The position numbers and the translations under genes are program-made. A DNA stretch of 64,000 nt from Stratiolaelaps scimitus (lineage: Eukaryota; Arthropoda; Arachnida; Mesostigmata; Laelapidae). Location: assembly GCA_019614645.1 (NCBI GenBank), contig JABWDB010000011.1, positions 248,001 through 312,000 on the forward strand, written 5' to 3'. Positions 1 through 11,515 of this stretch are shown one piece after another. The first letter of the stretch is position 1, and the number at the start of each line of letters is the position of its first letter. The notes under the pieces are model-generated. The model was not told where the DNA came from and made no database searches. It saw only the letters and a program-made list of their open reading frames with translations.

Positions 1-726
1 CTTATTATTTCAGCTAAACCCTAAACAAAACTTAAATTTGTACCACCAGTGAATGTGTGTGCGTTTGAACTTTGGACCTCTCGAAATTTGTTGTAGGGTA
101 AACCCCAGCCACGATTCGACGAGTCTACAAAGTCCGCAGTAGTATGTACGAATGAAGTGAGACGTAGAAAATTGATATGCGATTGCACAATGTCTGAGGA
201 ACTCTGAATAACAATTAAAAGAAATTTGGGGAGAAACACTTCACTCGATATAGAAATGGACGATAGTGCCTTAGCAACGCGACCAAAATGAACTCCGTGT
301 GCATACACCCTACAATTTGGATCCTGCAATTTGCTAATTGTACGATCCCTACAACACATAAGCTAGATGGGATGAAACTTCATATAGGAGCCAATATGGT
401 TCGTCATTAAAAATCTAAAAGTAACATAAAACCCTCGAGAAGACTGAGTCAGTCAGAGCTGTTTACTTATTATCATAGTAATTACCGAGGACATGTTGAT
501 ACTAGCAACATCAATGCTCGACAAAATGACGTTCTCGAAGACAGTCTCACCAAAACAGCGACTCTCACCAGAACAGCGACTGGTCTCAATTCGGCTTTCA
601 TAGTCTCGAGTCACAGCGGTGAAGGATATAGCTATGTTATATTAGCTCGGCCTTGATTTTAGCTCGGCCTCTACGTAGAGTCATGGTAAAGTTCACATTT
701 GTTTGACTTTGCCATTCGTTTACTAG

Positions 727-3031
727 GCGTTCCCGCGTATCTTCTGGTTTCCGGCGTGCACCTGGGATGTCGGCAAGCTTATCCGACTTGCACCTGTATC
801 GATATTCTTCGTCATGATGATAACGTTTAATAATCTCTGCCTAAAATACGTCGGGGTCGCATTCTATACCGTGAGCCGGTCGCTAACAACGGTGTTCAAC
901 GTCATCTTTACCTTCGTTATCTTGCGACAGAAGACATCGCTGAACGCTCTCATCTGCTGTGGCGTCATCATTGGTAAGGACGAACCGCCACTGATACCCC
1001 ATCCCCGCCCCCTGGGGCAATCAGTTATGCTTGGTCATATCGGTAGCGTCGCTTTGCGAGAATGAGCATTGACCCTTTGAACAAGCGTGTGCAGTTCAGA
1101 TTGCAAATCAGATTCGAGAATTGCGATTTCTTGAGCGGGACGGGACGGGACGGGGTGGGTTCAAACTGGGTGGTGGTCTGGGTGGTGCGGAAAAAATAAA
1201 TCCGGAGAACACGGGAGACACAAAGGGATATAACAGCGATCAGTGGATATCATGCGCGCCGAACCGCATGATGATGATCGATAACGAGAGATTGCCATAA
1301 CGAATCAACCATAACTGCTTTGACTGCGCTACGATCTCGCTTTGATTCGTCGCCAACAGGTGGCTTCCTGCTGGGCGTGGACCAAGAGGAATCGTCCGGA
1401 TCACTAAGTCTGATCGGAGTCGTCTGCGGTCTGATCGCATCCGCGTCACTAAGCTTGTATTCGATCTACACAAAAAAGGTGAATATCAGTTGCCATCGCC
1501 TACCTATCTTTCATCCGCCGCGTATTCAAACGTGAACTGAAAAAAATGACCGATACCTCTATCCTCTATATATATACTCCGTTACGATATGCTCGTTAAC
1601 CAACTATATGGCAATATGCAATATGCATTCGTTTGACCTGACCAAATATCTGACTGTCGGCCATCCAGTTCACGCTTGAACTGGCATTGCTATCGTAGTG
1701 AGCGTCTCGGTCCAACCCCTTATTGCACAATAGGCGTAACTATTATTGTCACCTTTGCCGCAGTATTGTAACGATAGCCATATGTGACAAAAAAAAGAAG
1801 ATTAACGATACCCTAAAAGTTACATGGAACGATGCTGGCGCACCCATGCTGCATTGTCCACAACACGTCGCGAGCGGGTGGTGGAGAGAGCGTCAATTCT
1901 TCTATTGTTGTCATTACCGGTCACGAACATGTGTTCGGAACACTCACAAAGTCCATGCATATGTATTTAGCTCAGGCATTGTGAAGGCTGCCGCTACTGT
2001 CGCCGGCACCACCGCGGCGTCCTCCCCCTCTTGATTTTAACTATTTCATCCTCGAAACGACGTCATTATTTAGCTGCCATAACAACAACAGCAGCACGAT
2101 GATTTCATATCACGACATGTTCCTATTAGAACGCAATGTAAATCAGGGCCTCGCATTCGCTAAAGGCTTGCTGCCGTCCGCAGCGATTTCAGCAACCGTA
2201 GCGCTGCATGCAGTGCGAGCAGGAATATGTGCCCCGTGATATAAAAAAAATTAACATGAAAAATGACTACTTTCAAGCTGTTTTTCTTTTATTTGTAGTG
2301 TTTTAACACAGCTATTTCTATGAATGTAATAAGGTGCACATACAGCGCTTGCTACATATGTAGCGCTCATTTCGGCCTATCGTATTACCGAAGAGTAACT
2401 CGTCCGCGAAGATTTACTGTTTGTGAATAAGCGAAGGCTTCATTTTCGTGCTCAATCCTAAATGGCGATTAACCGCATGTACTATAGGTACTGACCTCGG
2501 CCAGCAATATTCAGTTGCCGCCTAACCTGTCGTTACATATATATATATATATACAGGAAATCTTCGCGGACGAGTTACTCCTCGGTAATATAAAACAACA
2601 GTATTCTAATAGTATTAAAAAAAAACGACCATAATTTTGCTTCGTTTCCATTTGCTGACAATAATCTTTCCCGACCTCCTCCCTAAACAAGAAGCCCTCG
2701 ATTTATCGTTATCACTAACCCACGACGCTCGTCACCGCGAAATGTCACAGCTGTGTGGAGCATAATATACTAGCCCTTGTCGACGCACTCATTCAGGTAC
2801 TGAAGCTCGTCAATGATTCGGTGTCTCTGTTGTCGTTCTACAACAACGTCAATGCGATGATCATGTTCCTGCCGTTGATCGTTCTGAGCGGGGAAATCCC
2901 TATAATTAGGAAGTTTCACCAGCTCGATTCGCTGTTCTGGTGGTCGCTCGTCATTGTCGTTGGTGTTTTCGGATTCGCCATAGGCTATGTAACCATGCTT
3001 CAGATTCAGGTTAGTTAAGGGAACAACAACG

Positions 3032-3062
<31 letters not shown>

Positions 3063-3332
3063 AAAAAGCAACCGAAGGTCAGATGAACGAATCCGCTGTC
3101 CCGGTCGACGGGGACAACGGATGCGGGTATGTTGATGTTGTTGCATTTAGAGGACGACAATGGGAAATAGCGGCGGTTTTCACGCCGTCTTCGATACGAA
3201 CATGAGAAAATGTTGTATGACATGCTGTTGAATATTGACGATGTCACGATTGGATATTTTTTGATCAGGTTGCGCTCAACGTTACGTGCACAACACGGCG
3301 ATGAGCAAAGTTCGAAAATTGCAATCGAAGTC

Positions 3333-3364
<32 letters not shown>

Positions 3365-4211
3365 CATCATCATCATCATCATCATATGGTCATGACCTTC
3401 GTTTTGCCTGCGCAGGTGACATCTCCGCTAACGCACAATGTATCCGGTACGGCGAAGGCTTGCGCGCAGACTGTAATCGCTGTAGCGTTTTCCGATCAGG
3501 TTAGAACGATCTTTCATTGTTCTGTTGCGGTGAATAGTGCCTCTTAACCGGGACTCAATCGCTCTATATTGGTACGCGATGATGGCGTCCGCCGAGTCCA
3601 GATGTGTTATTTGTATAGCATAAGGTTTCTGCTAGATCGAAGCGATCCGTAAATCCGAGTATAATTAATCATTATTCCAAACTGTGCTCACATTCAATTC
3701 GATGTGACTCTTTTTTTTCTGATCGACAATGGCGACATACTGTAAAAATGTATCCATTTTGAATTCTAGCGGGAGTCTGATCCCAGTATTAATCACGTGT
3801 ATATTAGGCTAATCTCCCTTCGAATGTTCTTGCCCCCGGTGACCGCCCCCCCAACTGCCTTCATATGGCTAACCTCTAAAATACACCGTACCCGGTCGCC
3901 GTACACATCAGTGTCTACTTTCGCTAGTGGTCAGAACACATTGCCTCGAAAGTCTATTAATAGCTAATTACGAGCGCCGATTAACCATCTTTTCCGTCAC
4001 GGTCCAACGTCCGTTCGCAGCTAACGCCATCCTTCTCTATTATTCCCTTCAACAGGTAAAGTCTGCCCTATGGTGGACATCCAACGCGCTCGTACTTTTA
4101 GGCTCAGCGATGTATACTCGAGTACGCCAGGTCGAGATGGCGAAATTGCATATTGAGCGCACCTCTCGGCCGGAGAATCCCGATCGTAAGAAACTCCTTA
4201 CGAACGTCTAA
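727..4211 (+). CDS. SLC35C1: GDP-fucose transporter, Golgi (SLC35C1 family), 3' five exons
   Basis: This multi-pass Golgi antiporter imports GDP-fucose for fucosylation and belongs to the nucleotide-sugar transporter (DMT) superfamily. Exons read by hand are 727-973, 1360-1478, 2797-3009, 3416-3499 and 4056-4211. All junctions are AG/GT with matching phases, and the sum is 819 bp (272 codons plus stop). Family hallmarks visible are [62 protein letters not shown] and ALWWTSN. Known orthologs are about 330-365 aa, so roughly 90 N-terminal residues are missing. The first exon seen begins after an acceptor (tttactag), so the missing part lies upstream of the window. At the exon 4/5 junction the residues are SDQVKSA, where the human protein has YEETKS. 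A small inverted-repeat element sits in the second visible intron. The call rests on residue-level match to the known family and is very secure. Confidence 0.93.
2383..2590. mobile_element. MITE-like inverted-repeat element in fucose-transporter intron
   Basis: A 208-bp element lies inside the intron between exons 1360-1478 and 2797-3009. Left arm 2383-2415 and right arm 2558-2590 are inverted copies over about 33 bp with one mismatch; each contains GTAACTCGTCCGCGAAGATT on one strand or the other. The ends are TATTACCG/CGGTAATA with TA at both borders, as in Tc1/mariner-type insertions. The interior carries a (TA)n run and no coding sequence. This looks like a non-autonomous DNA transposon. 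Confidence 0.7.
3336..3386 (+). repeat. Trinucleotide microsatellite (ATT)n(ATC)n
   Basis: An uninterrupted ATT run passes directly into an ATC run, within the intron before exon 3416-3499 of the fucose transporter. A GTT/AAC-type run (3026-3060) lies in the same intron. Long open frames across this stretch are low-complexity artefacts. Confidence 0.9.
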
Positions 4212-7200
4212 GCTGACAAAGGCCCTTTTTGGGCGCATGCGTTTGTACAGAAAGAAATCAGTAGACATTCGAATGCGTGGGTTACAGCTGCAAGTTGATC
4301 AACTTCCAATAATAATAATTCATTAATTCATTAATATTGTCCTGTAGGTAATACACGACTACAAAGATCTAAAGAACAAAAAGCGAAGTGGAGTCAATTA
4401 GACAGCCACGAATTATGGTTGATGAGGGACGTCCAAGCGAGTGAATCATTGTTTGATCAAAATGTGACCATGATCTACGAGACAAACGAGCAGACTTCGT
4501 GTTTGAACAATGGCCTCCATCGGTCCCCGTCTCAGAGGGTACAGTCAACCAATTAACTCCGGTTGGACCACATGCGAAACTACCCTATCCAACAAAGTAC
4601 TGTTAGGACTGACGAATTCGTTTGGCCCCCAGAGGGCAGGCCGGTAGATACATTACCATAGGTGTCATTTGTGGAACGTTTCCTCAATGCATAGTAAGTT
4701 GCGTGCGTATATCGCCAGCAGGATACTCGTATGGTATCGTATACTGCCACGATAGAATCAAGCCGAATCAAGCTGCAAATTTAGAACGACGAGGATTGCG
4801 CGACAGGTTTAGAAACAGCATACTCACATATGCATTCGAGGCTTGCTTGCATACATGCGACTGTATTCGCTCAGCTGGTGTTTAAGCATGCATTTCAATA
4901 CATCAAGGGACCCAACCCGTATCTTGGCCGAGCTGACCACAATGGAACAAAACTCTACCTATACGAGCTGGTTGAGACGGCTAGCGTAATTAATTTATTT
5001 TATTTATTCAATGATCGCCATAGTCAGTTGTTATTATATTTTTCTCAGAAAATCGCGTCCATATATATATATATATATCTATTTCTTTTTTTGTACAAAC
5101 ATATTTCGGAAAGTTACAACATTCCCTGTAAATCGCTATGAGATCAAGATGTCAATGCCTTTATAGGTTCTATAGCAGCGAAGCGCTGTCGAGCGCTGGT
5201 TGTTTGCATAGGATTCATTTCTAGCCGAAGCAGCTGCCTGCGCATAACGCAGCAAGACGCATGCAACCAAAGAGGCAAATTGTCGAATGCCAACGATATT
5301 GTCATAGGCCAATACCACATGGGCCTGACACGAAATGGACGAGCAGGCCCACTGCGGAGCGCATTTACAACGAGCTGCGTTGGTTGTCATGGACGCAATT
5401 GTCGAAATAGTCACCCTCAACAGAGTCACCTGGAGAAATCAGCCTTGCCTTCGAGTACACCCACTGGAGTCGACAGGAATAGGCAGAATGGGTGCAGGGC
5501 CAGCACGAACAAGTTTTGGCGTCAGGCAAAAAACAAATGGAAGAGGTCAATAATCGGAATGTTGTCACGGTGAGAAATTGAAACAGAATTGTGTCTGATA
5601 TGCAAGAGCTAGTCAACGTGTGTGTGTGTGTGCTAGTGCATCATTATGCCTATTATCGAATAAGGGCAAACTAAGGCTACTGCTTACGGGGTGGATTATT
5701 TTTGCTATACATTGTATAGGGACTAGGGTGTTAATCTGTGTCTGAAATGAGTACGGATGTATAAAAATACAAATGCAACTGGTCCGTTGTTATATTAATA
5801 AACGAGAAGCCAGAAATCAAGAAGTTCACCAAACGGTGTGTAGTGTCGTCCTCTCTCTGCCACATGTGTACAAGCGTATCTATGTAAATGGTTGCCGTGG
5901 GGGTAGCAGCTTAGAGAAACAATAGTAGTGGCTGGTTTTGTTGCGTATTTGGAATTGGCTTTGATCTTTCAGTCGTTTCTTAATTGGATGTTTACTTTAA
6001 AAAAATAGACTAATAATGTTGTATTTATTATTATTATTATTAGCATATAATGTGGGAAAAACATTATACCTCATGAGCACGTGTTATTCATTAAGCAGAT
6101 TGTCAAATTCGCCAAAGATTCAGGGGACTTCTTAAAGGACGCGATGTAGCGCCCCAGTCTCGAGCTGTACCGAAAAATAGAGATTTGTAGAATATATCTA
6201 TTAAAAATATTTGCAATAAGAATCCCCGCTCCCTAACGATGTTATTCTGCAACAGACGATTATCCCGGTTCCAATGAATGTAGAAAGTTCAAAAACTCCA
6301 CTCCTGAGGGCTACCAGTCCTGAGGTGGTATTCTTCCATTAACGTTAGCGCACTTTCCGTTCATGGACTGTCCGGCCGCGTTGGCTGCGTAACCGGTTTA
6401 TTATTACGATTATTATCACCAACCACATTTCACAGCAACCCAAAGTGACATATTGTGTCTTGCTGCACTCGCACAGCCAGTGGCAACTTCAATTTCAGTT
6501 GAATAGCAGTCATTTTGTAATCAGGCCAAACAGAAATGCATGAAACTCGCAAACGATCTTAATATATGAAATTTATTCAACCATACAGTAGTTAGGAATT
6601 TCTAGGGATCGCAAACGATTGTTATCTGATATAGTAAGACCACTATGTCGTGTCCAGAAACGCCGTCATTTGCTAATTAGACGCACAGATTTTTTTGTTA
6701 CCCACACACGACAAGCGTAACTCTTGTCATACAATTACCCTTCATAAAGAGAAATAAAAAAGAAAAAATCCTCATGTGGAAACAAATCACGACTGCAGCA
6801 TTCGCAATGGCCACTTCGAATCAGCGATTGGGCCTCAAGAAGGACAAGAAGAACACGCGGAAAACTCCTTTTGCAATCTTCTGGCCACCCCATCATCATT
6901 GACGTTAATACTGTATTCATCATATTGTCCTGCTCTAATGCATCTATATGATCAAGGGCAGTGTGGTCGTCGATATGAGCCGTATCAGAGGGTAGATATA
7001 TTCACCGAGTGATTCGCTCCACTGTGCTGATGCTGCGAGTAGGTATATTATAGATAGCTACATGATCTAATAATAACGGATCTATGTCTCGTACGAGCTG
7101 TTCATGCTGCGAGCTCGTGCGAATGACCGCAAACGCAAATGCAGTTGGGGCTTGCGACGCCCGCCTCCATCCATTTATTCTCAATCCGATCGTCCTCTTC

Positions 7201-7255
7201 CCTTCGAGTCTTGATTTCTTTCCTTTTTTGTATGAGTGTCGTTTTGCCATGAAAC
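4212..7255. other. Intergenic stretch, no gene recognised
   Basis: This stretch lies downstream of the fucose-transporter stop codon. It contains short (TA)n and TTATT runs and several uninterpretable open frames of 60-100 codons. None has recognisable domains or splice-consistent neighbours. The first few hundred bases are probably the 3' UTR of the fucose transporter. Confidence 0.5.
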
Positions 7256-7831
7256 TCATGACTCTATGACATGACGTGGACATCTGAGCATGTCATATTT
7301 GGTCACCGACGGCGTATTCGTCTTTAGGGAAAATTCCTCAATCGCCTCCTCGAGACAGGGCTCATCTTCGACCTCGTCGAGTTTCATCAAGAGGTAACCG
7401 TCGTTGTAAGCGCCTGTGCAGGACAACAACGGGAGAAAAACGGGATATCAGAGACAAAAAAAAACAAAAAAAAAAACAAAAATACAAGCAAATCAAATAG
7501 CGACTAGATGCATTCGTTTATCTAATCGATGTACACACACATGTGTGTGTGTGCGGGTATCACATACTTACGTAATGTGTACAACTGTACAAATAAGACA
7601 ATAACAAATATATGGTATCACATAGGGCGAGGATGTTCTCTAGGTATTCATGTTCAATAGGCGGCGCCGTAGACGCGCAAAGGATGCCTTCGAATAAATG
7701 CATCTTTACCGTCTTTGCATTGTATGAGAATGAAGAATCTCTCTCCACCGCATGCGTCAATCGATGCGACAGCTGGGTACCAGCCGGTCTGGTTTACGTA
7801 ACAGCCGTCCTGCTGTCGCCGGTAGGTACTC
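7256..7831 (-). CDS. Putative 3' end of an unknown protein-coding gene (two exons)
   Basis: Two minus-strand segments splice in frame. Exon 7831-7710 has acceptor tattcacag and donor gtaaag, and leaves at phase 1. Terminal exon 7419-7256 has acceptor cctgcacag. The joined reading contains GWYPAVASID, RFFILIQCKDG, AYNDGYLLMKLDEVEDE and an acidic C-terminal tail ending CPRHVIES-stop. The acidic, hydrophobic-patterned sequence and the clean AG/GT junctions suggest real coding. I do not recognise the family. Upstream exons are unproven; open minus-strand stretches at about 8.70-8.99 and 9.12-9.34 kb could belong to it, but no convincing donor was found. Confidence 0.42.
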
Positions 7832-8696
7832 CTGTGAATAATAAGTCGAGAGACAACGAAATCAACGAACAGATCACATTGTGAAATACAATCGACGATT
7901 TGGGTTGAACCATCGACGCTGATGAGTAAATCAAATGCTCCGAAACACAGCCCCACACACACACACATTCAAATTCGGTTTCTAATGTGAGTCAGTTCAA
8001 GATAAATTGACGTACACTGTGTATGAGGCTCAAATTTGATATGATTTGTGGATTTGACCATATAAGCTTAATTGCAATTGAATGATGGTGACCGACATCG
8101 GTGCCTACTGTGCACTTCATCTACTGTACACGTGACAACAAAATGCATATATATATATATATATATATATTGTCGGTTATACAATTATCAGTGTGCATGA
8201 ACAGACCCCCTATTGTATGTTTGTTACTATTATAACTACTTTTCTACACATTCGACCTTGATGAATGGCACGATTTCGACCCCCCACCCTCCCGCGCGCC
8301 CACCATACTGAGTTTGGCTACCGCGAAGGTACGTATGTATTTATTTACCTATTAATTGTGGATTGCCTTCCTTCCGCCGAGGGGACCACACGCATCCGCT
8401 TCTGTTGTCCGTTACACCAGATACTAGATAGCAGCACCTCTCACAGGATTTGTCAGACAGGCTTGTCTCACCCACACGACTCGCCAGCCGAGATAATCAC
8501 GTCCGGCCTTTGCCTATACGACCAGGCACCGCCATGTTTTCCACCATTATCCAGCCCTATTATTCACGGAGCGAAGTCTGGGAGGAGTTGAACATGCACA
8601 CATCCAATTCGAATACTAAATGCCACTACTACTAAATAAATATATGTTATATACTACATAAATACTACCTTAGCTTGGGCTTTATCCCATGCTATA

Positions 8697-8994
8697 CTAA
8701 GGGATGCAAATCAATAGACTTCCCTTCAGATACATCCTAGACGTAGAAAACATGTCTGCCGTTACATGAGTCCTTTGAAGGAAACTCAGGAGGGAGACTC
8801 CCTGCCCCGTTGACCGGTCGTCTTCTGAAGTGATTCCGATGATCGGTCGAAATCGTATGGAGCGTAGCCAAGTAGACAGGCGAAATTCAGGTAGTGTTTT
8901 CTGATCGCTGAGCATCAGCTGATACACATATAGGACTAAAATGTCACCCTCGTAATGTGTCGCGATCATAGAATTGAGTGCCACGGAAAGGTCA
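8697..8994 (-). other. Open minus-strand stretch, possible exon
   Basis: The frame runs about 95 codons after an AG (tttccag) and includes ALNSMIATHYEGDILVLYVY and RLSTWLRSIRFRPIIGITSE. It has protein-like hydrophobic patterning, but I see no strong GTRAG donor and no recognisable family. It could be an exon of the gene ending at 7256 or a chance open frame. Confidence 0.25.
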
Positions 8995-9522
8995 TTGCTG
9001 GAAATTCAACGAAGCTCAACCAGGGTAGTTGTTATGCGGCGTCGACGTACCGTGCGGGGTTGGGGCGAACGAGACGAGGATAGCAGTGAGAAAGTTGTTG
9101 CAACGGAACGTTCATTGCTTCAGTCGTCCGTTAACAATTAACACAATCGCTAATTGCGTATCTGCGCGTGGGGCCGGAATTTCGGTGACGATATGTATCG
9201 TCCAGTGTAATGTATCCCACAGTCGCGGACAGTCTCTCTTGGACCTCCGTGAGCTGAATGGCGTTTGTTTGTCTATCTCGCAAGAGTTCAACAAATCTAC
9301 TCAGCCTATGGAGCCCATGATAGCGTAAGTGAGAAAGTCCTTGGCCGAGAATCTATGTATTCTTGCAGCTGGCGCCCGAAGAAGGCTGGACCTGTACAGC
9401 GATCGGAGAGTACTAATGAGCCACCCTCCAGCGGTTAGCTGTAGAGCCGCCGCTGGTTCGAGCGTCTGTTACGTTAAATCTGTCGATAAGGCCATCTGTG
9501 ACCTCTGCTCGCTGCGTTATCA

Positions 9523-9930
9523 TTAAGCAGTTTTCCCTATAGCTTTCACAATTTGTTCCTTAATGGAAGCCCATGGTGAAAATTCCCCCAATTTGCTACG
9601 AAGTTGCCAGCACATGCTGTTGGCGACACAGCGTGCTAAACTGCTAAGTACCCAACACCGAGCAGCCATAACACAACCACGATAAGGGGACTCTTATCAT
9701 TGCCCATAATCTCCAACCGTTGAGGCATCGAGTGCGCAGTGGGCCTTTCAGCGTATAGTTCTCATACGATCTGGCCAGTTCACTGGACGGCGGCACCTGC
9801 TTCGAATTGGACGCTTGACGTTCGTTATAGAAATAGTCGGGCATGCGCTCTGCGCTGCACGTTTCGCTCAGCTCCGACAGTCGGGTATCAAGCGGTTTTA
9901 GGCCAAACGGTTATCCAGATGGCGTTCTCG
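9523..9930 (-). other. Possible minus-strand coding segments, unknown
   Basis: An open stretch reads MPDYFYNERQASNSKQVPPS from 9844 and continues to GWRLWAMIRVPLSWLCYG, ending at a TAG near 9644. About 60 bp further on the same strand a second short stretch reads CWQLRSKLGEFSPWASIKEQ and ends at TAA (9523-9525). These could be two exons joined across a short intron, but the donors available (gtgttg, gtactt) are poor. No family recognised. Confidence 0.25.
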
Positions 9931-9959
9931 TGACTCGGCAGAAAAAGGAGGAGCACTTA

Positions 9960-11515
9960 GCAATGAAACGTGTGCATGTATACAGTCCCATTGCCACACT
10001 GATATAGTGGACGAATTGAACAAATTGAACACGGTGTTATCATGTAATGAAAATTATGCAGACATCGAATATTTTTCTGTTCCACATTGTTTCATGTTAA
10101 GGCTGAATGCTATGTGCTCATGAAGCGTACAATACCAGTTGAACAAGTTCGCGCGACTATTCCACAAGACTAAACGAAGGTGTCGAACTAGTATAATACA
10201 CAAAATATTCTTTATTTATTTCTTATTATTATTATTATCATTATTATTGAGTACTTACAGATCTAATAACGATGTCGTCATTAGCATACGCAATCAATAA
10301 TATCTACACTCTGGACGATGTGCGGGCCTTTCAAACGCCGATGAAGGTGTTTATATACAAATAGACATTGCATTTATTTAGTCGCTAAATGTATTTTTTT
10401 CACATCGTGGACGTCTAGTGATAATCGAATCGCGCCGCGGATCTTGCGGTGCACTGATCAACTAGCACAGAGAAATCAAGACAACACATAAGAAGAACAC
10501 TGATCCAAGATCATTTCAACAATACTATTACGCAACTTCTATGGAATATGCATGCAAAACAATCACTGGATCAGTTTGTACCGGCGGTAATCTCGTGATA
10601 CAGAAATCCCAGTTCGCCTTGACGGCACCTCTTGACGGCAATGATAGCAGAGATTACTTGTGTTCGTAATCGAGATTGGGAATAGATTCTTGTGTCGCTG
10701 TTGTAGAGCACTACTCAACAGCCAAACTAACGGCCTCTCTCGATTCCAGCATTCAATTCGTTTAGGTTCTGAATGGCAAGGTCAATCAACGACCTCGAGT
10801 TTTGTTTGCTTGTCTCTCACTAGCATCTTGAATCGGAATTGATCATCTCCGTCAGCGCCATCCAGCTAGGTAAAAAAAATAACTAGTCCCATTGAAGGTG
10901 CAAACGATTGGGCCACCGACCGCCCGCTTGCCCGCGCCCCCCAAAGCCTCACCAGCATATCCCCATACTCTTAAATACCGCGAGAACAGCCTCAGCCGTG
11001 TACATGTCTGTGAGCCGTCCAGAAGGCTAAAAATTGACGCTGGGGAAATTCTAAAAATTGGAACCGTCGTTCTTTTCGACAAACCTAATAACTCCTTGAA
11101 AAATATCCTCTGTATGTCTCCATGTGTGCGAGTGTTAGTCAGATTTCTACGTATATAAATCGTGTGCAGCCAAGCTAGCCATTTCATTTCATGGGCGCGG
11201 GACATACGATCGAACGCCGAAAAATATCGAATTTTACAAGCTTCCGAGGGATGAATCAATCACATTTCGCGCTTAGTTCTGCTAGATTTATTTCTGTTTC
11301 TTATGCGCACACCTGTTTATTTGTTGATTTGTTTTTTCTCGTAAAGCCACTTTAAGGACAAAAATACTACTTGCATATAGGGCTGCACTGCCGAATACTC
11401 AACGGGTGGCCTTTACGGTCACATATTATACACGTCCCCCCCGTCCCCCCCCTTCACCGTTAACAGAAGGTCTCTGTGTCATCTTCGTTTGACCTCACGA
11501 ATAGACGAAGTGGAT
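9960..11515. other. Gene-free stretch with Nup88 3' flank
   Basis: No recognisable gene. Opposed long open frames at 10.85-11.26 kb on both strands look like chance, since neither has domains or splice-consistent partners. On the minus strand, AATAAA-type signals at about 11286-11292 and 11316-11321 lie 200-230 bp beyond the Nup88 stop and are plausible poly(A) signals for it. Confidence 0.5.

Noticed and set aside
3011..3504. Open frames with Met/Ile, Cys or Ser/Leu homopolymer runs
   Set aside because: They arise from trinucleotide microsatellites in an intron of the fucose transporter; the true exon there is 3416-3499 in another frame.
5136..5616. Overlapping open frames on both strands
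   Set aside because: Four frames are open over the same interval; none shows a motif or a usable splice partner.
10852..11259. 135-codon minus-strand open frame
   Set aside because: An opposite-strand frame is equally open, composition is not protein-like, and no splice-consistent neighbours or motifs were found.
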